Shown here: positions 1-7,935 of the stretch, piece by piece
Layout of the letters: each line of letters begins with the position of its first letter
Position numbering within the stretch: the first letter of the stretch is position 1
Assembly: GCA_001899205.1 (NCBI GenBank)
Contig: MKVL01000010.1
Coordinates: forward strand, 329,914 to 393,913
Direction: 5' to 3'
DNA: 64,000 nucleotides
Origin: Mesorhizobium sp. 65-26
GTDB lineage: Bacteria > Pseudomonadota > Alphaproteobacteria > Rhizobiales > Rhizobiaceae
Notes under the pieces: generated by a model
Databases searched by the model: none
Told to the model about the DNA's origin: nothing
What the model saw: the letters and a program-made list of their open reading frames with translations, nothing else
Made by a program: the position numbers and the translations under genes

Positions 1-694
1 AGACGTCGGTGAGATCGCGGTCGTAGCGCTCGGCCCAGAGATGGCCGCCATCTTCCGCGTCGATCAACTGGCCGGTGATGCGCACCCGGCTTCCGACCTT
101 GCGCACGCTGCCTTCGAGCACATAGCGAACACCGAGTTCGCGCCCGACCTGCTTCACGTCGACCGCGCGACCCTTGTAGGTGAAGGAGGAATTGCGCGCG
201 ATGACGAAGAGCCAGCGTATGCGCGACAGGCCGGTGATGATGTCCTCGACCATGCCGTCGGCGAAATAATCCTGCTCGGGATCGCCGCTCATGTTGGCGA
301 AAGGCAGCACGGCGATGGACGGGCGGTCGGGCAACTCGGGGCAGGGCGCCGGCTGCCCGGCCGGCGCCGCGCCCGGGGCGCCGTCTTCCTCGCGCACCGC
401 CCCGACGAAGCGCAGGCCACGGCGCAATATGGTGCGGATGAGGCGCTGTTCCTCGCCACTGTCGCCGAGCGCGTTGCGGGCGGCGTTGACCCGGCTGGCG
501 AGCGTGGCGTCGGAAACTATGCGCCCCTGCCAGACCGCCTCGACGATGTCGTCCTTGCTCACCACGTGGTCACGGTTGCGGATCAGATATTGCAGCAGAT
601 CGAACACCTGCGGCTCGACCGCGACTAGGCTGCCTCCACGGCGAAGCTCGCGCCGGTCGCCGTCCAGGGCAAAGTCCTCGAAATGATACGGCAA
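1..694 (-). CDS. winged-helix/TolB-like/TPR transcriptional regulator, partial (N-terminal part)
   Basis: The minus-strand frame stays open from a TTG at 692-694 to the left edge, so the C-terminal part is missing. The N-terminus starts LPYHFEDFALDGDRREL and continues as an OmpR-type winged helix (VVSKDDIVEAVWQGR), followed by a TolB-like segment with SIAVLPFANMSGDPEQDYFADG and SSFTYKGRAVDVKQVGRELG. The same segment occurs in the complete paralogue at 7936-9480, which indicates a TPR domain beyond the edge. The TTG is chosen because an in-frame stop lies 14 codons upstream and no ATG or GTG lies between. The gene is divergent from the hydrolase at 879, a likely target by position. Family members are thought to be transcription regulators without a receiver domain; the ligand is unknown. 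Confidence 0.85.
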   Translation of the reverse strand, partial: MPYHFEDFALDGDRRELRRGGSLVAVEPQVFDLLQYLIRNRDHVVSKDDIVEAVWQGRIVSDATLASRVNAARNALGDSGEEQRLIRTILRRGLRFVGAVREEDGAPGAAPAGQPAPCPELPDRPSIAVLPFANMSGDPEQDYFADGMVEDIITGLSRIRWLFVIARNSSFTYKGRAVDVKQVGRELGVRYVLEGSVRKVGSRVRITGQLIDAEDGGHLWAERYDRDLTDV

Positions 695-878
695 ACGGCT
701 CGCTCCCGACCGCGCGGCGAATGGGCCAGCACTCTAACCGCGTCGTGGGCGCAAAATCAAAGCGATCTCAATGGAAAATCAAGAGGCCCTGAAGGTGGCC
801 TGAAAGCGAGCCAGCCCGACCCGTCGCATAGTCCTCCTGCAAGCAACGCAAACAACGTCTTTGAAAAGGAGAACTCAA

Positions 879-1646
879 ATGTCGAACACAGCAGCACTCA
901 TCGCCACGGCGGCCCTGGCCCTTGGCGTCGGCGCATCCGGAACCCTCTCGGCCAACGCGCAGCCCGCAAAGTCCGTCGTCCTCGTCCACGGTGGCTTCGT
1001 CGACGGCTCTGGCTGGGACGGCGTCTACCAGATCCTGAAGAAGGACGGCTATGACGTCACCATCGTCCAGAACCCCACCACCTCGCTCGCCGACGATGTC
1101 GCGGTGACGAAGCGGGCCATTGCAGCCGCCAAGGGCGACGTCGTGCTGGTCGGCCACTCCTATGGCGGCGTCGTGGTTTCGGAAGCCGGCACTGATCCGA
1201 AGGTCTCGTCCGTGGTCTACATTGCCGCCTTCGCCGCCGATGCGGGAGAGTCGGTTTCGAGCCTGATCGCCAACCCGCCTCCCGGCGCCTCGGTGCCGCC
1301 GATCCTGCCGCCAGTCGACGGCTTCCTGATGCTGGACAAGGCCAAGTTCGCCGCTTCCTTCGCCGCCGACGTCAAGCCGGAGGTTGCCTCCTTCATGGCG
1401 GACTCGCAGGTGCCGTGGGGCGTCGCCGCGCTCGAGGGCCAGGTCACCAAGCCGGCCTGGAAGGTAAAGCCGAGCTGGTATCTCGTGGCCACCGACGACC
1501 ACATGATACCGCCGCCGGCGCAGCGCCAGATGGCCGGCCGCGCCAAGGCCAAGACCGTCGAAGTGCCCGGCAGCCACGCCATCTACGTCTCCAATCCCAA
1601 GGCCGTCGCCGACCTCATCGAGCAGGCCGCGACCGCCAAGAACTGA
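879..1646 (+). CDS. secreted alpha/beta hydrolase
   Basis: This 255-residue protein has an N-terminal signal peptide ending near SANAQPA and an alpha/beta-hydrolase fold. The oxyanion loop VLVHGGFVDGSGW follows the signal, and the nucleophile elbow GHSYGG supplies the catalytic serine. A late Asp in ATDDHMIP and a His in GSHAIY complete a plausible triad. It resembles the small esterase-like hydrolases (AB_hydrolase_6) common in rhizobia; the substrate is unknown. The ATG at 879 has AAGGAG eight bases upstream and is preferred to an in-frame TTG at 861. The gene is divergent from the regulator at 1-694 and is followed by a strong terminator. Confidence 0.9.
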   Translation: MSNTAALIATAALALGVGASGTLSANAQPAKSVVLVHGGFVDGSGWDGVYQILKKDGYDVTIVQNPTTSLADDVAVTKRAIAAAKGDVVLVGHSYGGVVVSEAGTDPKVSSVVYIAAFAADAGESVSSLIANPPPGASVPPILPPVDGFLMLDKAKFAASFAADVKPEVASFMADSQVPWGVAALEGQVTKPAWKVKPSWYLVATDDHMIPPPAQRQMAGRAKAKTVEVPGSHAIYVSNPKAVADLIEQAATAKN

Positions 1647-1665
1647 ACTGCCACAACTGGTGGCG

Positions 1666-1698
1666 GATAGCCCGGGCGCCTGCCGCGCCCGGGCTATC
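1666..1698 (+). terminator. hairpin terminator after the alpha/beta hydrolase
   Basis: A perfect 14-bp stem (GATAGCCCGGGCGC at 1666-1679 pairing with 1685-1698) closes a 5-base loop. It is followed by a short T-containing run (GTTGTTC). It lies 20 bases after the hydrolase stop codon. The run is weaker than a classic U tract, but the stem is very GC-rich. Confidence 0.75.
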
Positions 1699-1839
1699 GT
1701 TGTTCGGGGACAAAACGGCGATGCTCGCATGCCTTGCTGACGATGGCGGAAAAGACGGGATAGGCTGTCGGGACGGGCGCGGGTCGTTCGTCCTCTGGGC
1801 GCAAGGGCCGACAGCATCGAGATATTCAGGAGCCAGCCG

Positions 1840-2493
1840 ATGATCCCCACCATCACCGCTTTCGCGCACTCGCCGGATCGCGGCAGGGGACAGGCGCGCG
1901 ACATGCGTGTTCGCTGGGCGCTGGAGGAAGTGGGCCAGCCCTACGATGTCCGCCTCGTGTCGTTCGAGGACATGAAGCAACCGGCGCATCGCGCGCTGCA
2001 GCCTTTCGGGCAGATTCCCACCTATGAGGAGGACGGCCTCGTGCTGTTCGAGACCGGCGCGATCGTGCTGCATATCGCGGAGCGTCACGCCGGCCTGCTG
2101 CCGGCCGACGCGAATGCCCGGGCGCGCGCGATCAGCTGGATGTTCTGCGCGCTGAATACCATGGAGCCGCCGATCCTCGACCGGCAGGTCGCGATATTCA
2201 TGGAAGGCAACGAGAGCTGGCACGAGCAGCGCCTGCCAAAGGTCGACGGTCGTATCCGCGACAGGCTGGGCGAACTCTCAATTCGTCTCGGCGACGCCGA
2301 TTGGCTCGACGGCGATTTCAGCGCCGGGGACCTGTTGATGGTGACGGTGCTGCGCAGGCTGAACATGTCGGGCCTGTTGCGGGACTATCCGAACCTCGAC
2401 GCCTATGTCACCCGTGGTGAGGCGCGGCCGGCCTTCAGGCGCGCCTTCGCCGCGCAACTGGCGGTCTTCACCGCCGCATCGGCCGGCGACTAG
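1840..2493 (+). CDS. glutathione S-transferase family protein
   Basis: A 217-residue cytosolic GST-fold protein. The thioredoxin-like N-terminal half contains the cis-proline segment FGQIPTYEEDGLVLFETGAI, including the glutathione-contacting E-T/S pair. An all-alpha C-terminal domain with DWLDGDFSAGDLLMVTVLRR follows; this is the N-capping-box region of GSTs. The ATG is preceded by CAGGAG at good spacing. It stands alone after a terminator and before convergent small lipoprotein genes. Substrate and detoxification role cannot be told from sequence. Confidence 0.9.
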   Translation: MIPTITAFAHSPDRGRGQARDMRVRWALEEVGQPYDVRLVSFEDMKQPAHRALQPFGQIPTYEEDGLVLFETGAIVLHIAERHAGLLPADANARARAISWMFCALNTMEPPILDRQVAIFMEGNESWHEQRLPKVDGRIRDRLGELSIRLGDADWLDGDFSAGDLLMVTVLRRLNMSGLLRDYPNLDAYVTRGEARPAFRRAFAAQLAVFTAASAGD

Positions 2494-2551
2494 GGCGTTG
2501 GCCTGTTGCCGCGCACGGGTTGGCGTTAGCCTGTTCGCCACATCAGGCTTC

Positions 2552-2932
2552 TTAATCGGCGACGACCGGCTTCTTTCCCGAAGGCGTGCCGTCGGGATTC
2601 ATGCCGTAGCGCCGGTAGAGGGCCTGCTCGTCGCGGGCCAATTGCGCATCCATCCGTGCGTTGGCGCTTTTAGCCAGCGCGTTGCGTGCGGCAAGTGCGG
2701 CCGGGGCCTTGGCAAAGGTGGAAAGCCCGGTCGGATCGGCGGAAGCCGCGAGGCTCGTAGCGCCCTGCGCGGCGCCGAGCGCTGCGGACTCCGCGTTCAA
2801 CTGTTTTTCCAAGGCCCTGGTTTCGTTGGAAAAGTTCGGCCCCTGGAAATTCGATGGAGAGCCCTGGCACGCGGCCAGTCCGAAGGCCGCGACCGATGCG
2901 AGGGCAATGCGGATGGTATGGTTCGAAGACAT
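2552..2932 (-). CDS. small lipoprotein of unknown function
   Basis: The 126-residue product starts MSSNHTIRIALASVAAFGLA followed by AC, a signal peptide with a lipobox ending at Cys22, so it should be lipid-anchored. The mature part is Ala-rich and charged, probably helical or coiled coil (ALEKQLNAESAALG and KSANARMDAQLARDEQALYRRYG). An ATG nine codons upstream (2957-2959) is also possible; neither start has a strong ribosome binding site. No family is recognised. It lies 59 bp downstream of another small lipoprotein gene on the same strand, suggesting a two-gene operon. Confidence 0.7.
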   Translation of the reverse strand: MSSNHTIRIALASVAAFGLAACQGSPSNFQGPNFSNETRALEKQLNAESAALGAAQGATSLAASADPTGLSTFAKAPAALAARNALAKSANARMDAQLARDEQALYRRYGMNPDGTPSGKKPVVAD

Positions 2933-2991
2933 GTTCTGATTGACCCGTGGGTTTGACATGATGGCCGGCCTGCGCGCCCTGCCTGGAGCCG

Positions 2992-3363
2992 CTAGTAACA
3001 GGCGACCTGGTAGTTTCCCTGGCCTCGCACCACCATGCTGTTCACCGGCCCCATCGAGCGCGCCGCCAGGGCGCCGCCCGGCCCGGCCAGGCTGACGGCC
3101 GCCATGGCGCTTTTCGTGGCCATGTCGGCGGCCCTGGTGGCATTGGCATGCGCCTGAAGCTGGTCGATGCACTTTTGCGCCGAGGCATAGCTTCGGGCGC
3201 GCTCCCGGTCTTCAGACGTGCCGCCGGGACGGCTGGCCGCCACTTCAGCCGCAGCCTGGCGGCTGGCCGTGTCGGCGCGCAGCGCGTTCATCCGGGCGTC
3301 GCTGCTGGTGCAGCCGGCGGCAAGCAGGCAGAGCGCGCCGGTGAAGAGATACGTCCTGATCAT
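2992..3363 (-). CDS. small lipoprotein of unknown function
   Basis: The 123-residue protein begins MIRTYLFTGALCLLAAGC, a typical lipoprotein signal with lipobox LAAGC. The mature chain has an Ala/Arg-rich helical stretch (ALRADTASRQAAAEVAA) and two further cysteines (KCIDQL and the C-terminal QVACY). The internal ATG at 3361-3363 is chosen over a longer frame because it puts the signal peptide at the N-terminus and has a G-rich stretch upstream. It precedes the lipoprotein at 2552-2932. Function unknown. Confidence 0.7.
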   Translation of the reverse strand: MIRTYLFTGALCLLAAGCTSSDARMNALRADTASRQAAAEVAASRPGGTSEDRERARSYASAQKCIDQLQAHANATRAADMATKSAMAAVSLAGPGGALAARSMGPVNSMVVRGQGNYQVACY

Positions 3364-3528
3364 GCCTGATAACCCCCACGGCAAATACGGCGCGGGAAGC
3401 GATCCCGCACCTTCTTGCAGGACCATAGAATGGGACGCGCGCGGCTATCTTGGGCGATGCCGAACAGATTTTTGACGAGGAACGAACAAACCTGGCTGAC
3501 GCTCGCGTCGACGAGACATCATCCCGCG

Positions 3529-4491
3529 CTACGACCGTCGGATCTCCGAGGGCGTGGCATCGAAGCGCCGGCGAAAGGCCCTGCTGAAGGTGGAGAGATC
3601 GGAGAAGCCGACATCGTAGGCGATTTCGGTGATCCTGCCGGCGTTCGCATCGCCTTCCCTGAGAAGCCGGAAAGCAAGGTCGAGCCTGCAATCGCGCAAG
3701 AAGGCGGTAAAGGTCGTTCCCTCGCTTTCCAGCAGGCGCTGTATGTAGCGCGGCGTGACGCCCTGGCGCCGGGCGATGGCGCCGATGTCGAGGCCGGGGT
3801 CGGACAGGTTTTCGAGTATATCCCTGCGCACGAGCCGGCGCCGAGCCGCCGCCTTGCTGCGTTCGTTGCGCTCGGCGCCGCCGCGCACGAAGCCGTCCAG
3901 CACCATGGCGGTGAGGTCGTAGAGATGACGGGATGCGATGTCGCCTGCCTTGGCCGAGCCGGGTGGATGACGGCGCAGCATCCCGGCGTAACCCGCCAGC
4001 AGCGGCATGCCGGAGGCCGTCGCGGGTATCCGATAGCTCGCCTCCAGTTCGACACGCGGCGCGAGGTCCGCAAGCGCCCGGCGGTCGAGCGAGATGAGGT
4101 CGACATTGGTAGGCCTGCCGTACCAGAATTCGTGGCACGTGCCTTCGTTGACCAGCACGACGTCGCCGGCGGCGACCTTGAACGGCGCCTTGCCACCGAT
4201 CGAAATCTCGTGCTCCTCATTGTGCACCAGCAGCAGGTACTGCTCGCGTCCGTCCTGCAACAGGTCGCGCGTGCGCGCGCCGCCCATCGGGGCATAGAAG
4301 CCGCGCGCCACCGTCAGGCCGCCGGGCAGCGGCATCGCTTCCATGTCGATGCGGACATTGTCGCGGTCGGCCGGCGCGAATTCCCGCCCACCGATATGCC
4401 GGGCCATGAAATCATGCACGAAAGCCAGCCGCTCGCGCCGGGGAACATCCTCGGTGGACAGTCGCCGCATGGGGAATGGGGCGGAGCTCAT
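3529..4491 (-). CDS. AraC family transcriptional regulator
   Basis: A 320-residue regulator. Residues 1 to about 190 match the AraC-binding-like/cupin sensor region (VAAGDVVLVNEGTCHEFWYG). The last 100 residues form the double helix-turn-helix: LDIGAIARRQGVTPRYIQRL is the first HTH, and ITEIAYDVGFSDLSTFSRAF with RRRFDATPSEIR is the conserved second HTH. An ATG at 4470 is a possible alternative start. It is flanked by a lipoprotein operon and the caspase-like gene, both on the same strand; no obvious target operon can be named. Confidence 0.92.
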   Translation of the reverse strand: MSSAPFPMRRLSTEDVPRRERLAFVHDFMARHIGGREFAPADRDNVRIDMEAMPLPGGLTVARGFYAPMGGARTRDLLQDGREQYLLLVHNEEHEISIGGKAPFKVAAGDVVLVNEGTCHEFWYGRPTNVDLISLDRRALADLAPRVELEASYRIPATASGMPLLAGYAGMLRRHPPGSAKAGDIASRHLYDLTAMVLDGFVRGGAERNERSKAAARRRLVRRDILENLSDPGLDIGAIARRQGVTPRYIQRLLESEGTTFTAFLRDCRLDLAFRLLREGDANAGRITEIAYDVGFSDLSTFSRAFRRRFDATPSEIRRS

Positions 4492-4658
4492 CTGCCTGAT
4501 CCTCTCGCCTCAATCCTTGAAAGCGCGCAATCACCTCAAGCATTATCGCGTCGGGAAATCAATTGCGCTCGTTTCGGCGCAATCCTGCCGGGCATGACGG
4601 CTTGCCGTAACTGACCGGGGCGGGAGATAAACCTTGCTCCGCGCCCCGATCCGTTTGT

Positions 4659-7067
4659 CTACTTGCCGCAGGCGGGCTCACCCTTTTGCCCGCAAGCAGG
4701 CTTCTTCTTGATTTCCTGCTGCGGCTTGGGCTGCTGGGGCATGCGTCGTTCCTGCATCTGAGGCTTCGGCTGGTGTTCCCGCTCCTGCACGCGGGGCTTC
4801 GGCTGTTGCTCCTGCTGCAGGTGGCGCTCGACCTGCGGCTTCGGCTGCGCGTTGAACTGAGGTTTTTGCGGCTTGAGCGCCTGTATGTTCGGCTTCTCCT
4901 GCTTCAGCCGCCGCTGCGTGCCTTCGCCGGCGTTGTTCAGCTTGCGCTGGACGTTCACGTTGTCGCCGCCGGACTGGCCGTTTGCGCCCGGAAGCTTGCG
5001 CAGCTTCTTTTCGCCCGTGTTCGGCGAAACGGCGCCTTGCCCGTTCTGTCCCGTGGCCGGGCCGGATGCGAGGCCCTGGTTGCGGAGCAGCTTCTTCTGC
5101 TTGCCATCGGGCGCGTTCTGGCCGGCTCCGGCGGGAGCGCCATTCACGGCTGGCAGCTTCTGGAGTTTTCCCTGGCCCTGCTGTCCGGTGACGCCGTTGC
5201 CGGTGACCGGTTGCCCGGTGGCCTGCTGGCCATTGACGCCGGGCTGCTTGCCCCGCGCCTTCTTGAGCTTTTCGTTCGGGGCGTTCTGGCCGTTGAGGAC
5301 CGGCTTGCCGTTAACCAGTGGCAGCGTGTTGCCGTTCGCGCCCGGCAGTGCATGGTCGTTGGAAAGCTTGCCCAAAGTCTTCTGCTGCGGCGTCGCGCCG
5401 GGCTGCTGGCCTTGCGTGGCGCCCTGGCGCAGCTTTAGCGGCTGGCCCTGGCCGCCCTGTCCCTGTCCTCCTTGACCTTGATTGCCGGGCAACTGGCCTG
5501 CCGCCACTCGCTTCTGCAGCAATGGCGGCAGCGCCACCTTGGCCGCCAATGCGGCAGCGCCGGCGCCAATAGCCATCTTCTGGCCCGTGGTGAGGGTGCC
5601 CTGGCCGCCGCCGTTCTGCTGGCCTTCGTTGATCGTGGTGTTGTTGATGATGGTGGTGTTGTGGATGTTGTTGAAGATGATGTTGTCCGGCGGCGCCACG
5701 ATGTCACGGGGCGGATTGATGAAGGCGGGCATCGGCACGAACACCGGCGTCGGCAGAACGAAGACGTCTACCGGCGGCGGCGGTGGCGGCAGTTCGATGA
5801 AGTCGGGCGGCGGCGGCGGCAGGAAGATCACGGCGACCGGCGGCGGCGGCTCGAAGTCGAAATCGGGGTCGTCGAAATAGAGCACCGGCCGGTCGACATA
5901 GATGACCTCCTCCGGCGGCGGCGGCGGCACGTCATAGTCGTAGACGGTGAACTGCTCCGGCGGCTCCAGGGCTGCTTCGAGATGCCTGAGGCGACGGCGC
6001 GCGTCCCAGGCGTGCGGGCCGTGTGGATATCGCCGGAGATAGGACCAGTAGGCGTCGGGCGTGTCCCGCAGCCAGGTCTCGCGCCAGGTGATCGCCTCGC
6101 GTCGCGCCGCGACGATGGCGCGCACACGGTTGGCCATCGGATCGCGCGGATAGGCGACGAGGAAATCCTGGTAGCCGGGCAGCGTGTCGCGATCGAGCGC
6201 GGCGACATAGGCGTCGTGCGCGTCGAAATCGCGGATCGCCTTTGTCCGGTTGACCCGAGATTCGGCCTCGGAGACCCTGGGCGCCGGCGCATCGGGCGCG
6301 CGGTCGAAGAAGAAGAACGGCGCGCTGACCTTGGAGGCGCTCCACGGCACTTCGGCGCCCTGCGTCGTTTCATTGACGCGCAGCCGCGTGCGGTCGAACA
6401 CGTCCTGCAGCGGCAGGCCGCCCTCCCGCATCATCTCGGCCAACGCCTGGGCATAGGCGCCATAGGGGCCCTTGCCCTCGGGCGCGACGGTTCCGGGCGC
6501 GGCGTTGAAGGCGATCAGCATGTTCGGATCGGGGTCGACCAGGGCAAGGCCACCGGCGAGCGGCTGGTTCGACGGTGGCATGGGCGTCGGCCGCGCCGCG
6601 TCGAGCACGACGACGTTGACCTTCGTCGGGAGGCCGGAAAGCGATCGGGTGAGATCGGAAATCCGCATTGCCTGGAGCGGGATGTCGTTGGGGCCGGCGA
6701 TCTGCGCGTCGACCGGCAAGAAATAGTTCTCGCCCTCGAGCTGTACGCCCTGGCCGGCGAGATAGACGAAGACGACGGCATCGGGGCCTGCATCCGAAAC
6801 CTTGGCGACGAAATCGCGGAACGTTCCGCGAAGCGCTTCCTGGTCCAGGTCGCGCGCGCCGACCACGTCGAAGCCGGCCGCCTGCAAGGTCTGTGCGATC
6901 AGGCCGCCATCATTGGCGGCCGTCGCCAGCTCGCCGGTCTTATAGGCGCCGTTGCCGATGACCAGCGCGAGGCGTTTTTCGCCCTGCGCGAATGCCCCGG
7001 TCGCTGAATTGAGTGTGAAAACAACGAGAATGGCCAAGAGGCCCAGGATCTTCTGAAGCGTCCGCAT
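4659..7067 (-). CDS. secreted caspase-fold (C14-like) protein with dead active site and long low-complexity tail
   Basis: The 802-residue protein has a signal peptide (cleavage near GAFAQGEK) and a caspase/metacaspase-type p20 fold at about 30-260: RLALVIGNGAY, then FVYLAGQGVQLEGENYFLP, then VVVLDAARP. Caspase-fold peptidases carry His in the SGHG motif and Cys in DACR; here these are Gln106 and Ala158, so peptidase activity is not expected. Residues 265-365 are charged and TPR/SEL1-like. A poly-proline stretch follows (370-450), then an Asn/Thr-rich patch (IIFNNIHNTTIINNTTIN), and a Gln/Asn/Pro/Lys-rich tail of about 300 residues with recurring QNAP and KLRKLPGANG units. It ends in two PACG motifs. 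It is likely a periplasmic or envelope scaffold; function unknown. Confidence 0.85.
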   Translation of the reverse strand: MRTLQKILGLLAILVVFTLNSATGAFAQGEKRLALVIGNGAYKTGELATAANDGGLIAQTLQAAGFDVVGARDLDQEALRGTFRDFVAKVSDAGPDAVVFVYLAGQGVQLEGENYFLPVDAQIAGPNDIPLQAMRISDLTRSLSGLPTKVNVVVLDAARPTPMPPSNQPLAGGLALVDPDPNMLIAFNAAPGTVAPEGKGPYGAYAQALAEMMREGGLPLQDVFDRTRLRVNETTQGAEVPWSASKVSAPFFFFDRAPDAPAPRVSEAESRVNRTKAIRDFDAHDAYVAALDRDTLPGYQDFLVAYPRDPMANRVRAIVAARREAITWRETWLRDTPDAYWSYLRRYPHGPHAWDARRRLRHLEAALEPPEQFTVYDYDVPPPPPEEVIYVDRPVLYFDDPDFDFEPPPPVAVIFLPPPPPDFIELPPPPPPVDVFVLPTPVFVPMPAFINPPRDIVAPPDNIIFNNIHNTTIINNTTINEGQQNGGGQGTLTTGQKMAIGAGAAALAAKVALPPLLQKRVAAGQLPGNQGQGGQGQGGQGQPLKLRQGATQGQQPGATPQQKTLGKLSNDHALPGANGNTLPLVNGKPVLNGQNAPNEKLKKARGKQPGVNGQQATGQPVTGNGVTGQQGQGKLQKLPAVNGAPAGAGQNAPDGKQKKLLRNQGLASGPATGQNGQGAVSPNTGEKKLRKLPGANGQSGGDNVNVQRKLNNAGEGTQRRLKQEKPNIQALKPQKPQFNAQPKPQVERHLQQEQQPKPRVQEREHQPKPQMQERRMPQQPKPQQEIKKKPACGQKGEPACGK

Positions 7068-7325
7068 CGCAATCCGCTACGTTTGGTCCGCTCCCATTCG
7101 CTAATGACGAGGGCAGCGGAATGTTTCCCCTGCGCGCAGGGTCGAACCGCATCAAGGCGGCTTTGCGGCGGAATTTCGTTGGGAAACAGCGGTTCTCATA
7201 AACTTATCGAGAGGTTGCGATGCGCCCTCGTTACCGCACGGCCGGGTATTCGCCGGCACGGGAAAAATCCGCCGGCGCCGCGGGACCGCGATCGTGCGGA
7301 ACCAGCCAACGTCCGCGATGGAGCC

Positions 7326-7787
7326 CTAGGCGCTTGTCGTGAGGGTGGAGATCTGGTCGGTGTCGAAGCGGTTGCGCAGCTCGGCAAGCGCCTTCGGGTC
7401 GGGAGAGCCGCGCGCGGCCAGGCCGGCGAGCTCCTCGAAATAGTGCTCGTGCCCGGGCGGCGAGACGGTCATCAGCACGCGGGCCGGCTTTTCGCCGACA
7501 TTGGTGATGTTGTGTCGCACACCCGGCGGGATGAAAAGGAATGTGCCCGGGATGGCATGGATCGTCCTGTCGCCGACGTGCCAGACGCATTCGCCCTCGA
7601 GCACATAGAAGGTCTCTTCCTGCACGCGATGGACATGCAGGCCGGTGACGAAGCCGGCGGGTATCGTCCAGTCGAACATGCTCGTGTGTCTGGTATCCTC
7701 GCCAGTGACGAGGAACACCATCGGATGGCCACGCAGCATGACGCCCCTGTTCTCGTCGGGCATGCGGATGACGGCGGCGGCGCTCAT
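7326..7787 (-). CDS. cupin domain protein
   Basis: The 153-residue single-domain cupin contains the metal-binding motif 1 (GLHVHRVQEETFYVLEGE) and motif 2 (PGTFLFIPPGVRHNITN). The His, His, Glu and His ligands are all present, so it probably binds a metal. The C-terminus PPGHEHYFEELAGL resembles quercetinase-like cupins. The ATG at 7785-7787 has GGAGGATC just upstream. It is divergent from the winged-helix/TolB/TPR regulator at 7936, with paired repeats between them, so that regulator may control it. Substrate unknown. Confidence 0.88.
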   Translation of the reverse strand: MSAAAVIRMPDENRGVMLRGHPMVFLVTGEDTRHTSMFDWTIPAGFVTGLHVHRVQEETFYVLEGECVWHVGDRTIHAIPGTFLFIPPGVRHNITNVGEKPARVLMTVSPPGHEHYFEELAGLAARGSPDPKALAELRNRFDTDQISTLTTSA

Positions 7788-7866
7788 TTTGATCCTCCAT
7801 TGGCCGGGTGCTTCCTGCAAGCACCGACGCAGGATGCGCCTGGCGGGCCGGACAGTCGTGAAGCGC

Positions 7867-7896
7867 TTGCGAAATCATTGCGAAAAGATCGCAAAA
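7867..7896. promoter_or_regulatory. repeated TTGCGAAA sites in a divergent promoter region
   Basis: TTGCGAAA occurs at 7867-7874 and again at 7878-7885, exactly 11 bp apart, so on one face of the helix. An inverted copy TCGCAAAA lies at 7889-7896. The cluster is between the cupin gene (minus) and the regulator gene (plus), about 40 bp before the latter. The arrangement suggests an operator, possibly for the adjacent regulator; this is inference. Confidence 0.45.
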
Positions 7897-7935
7897 CGGT
7901 ATCTGCTTCGGGAATGGCAATTTGGCGCGTGAGAT

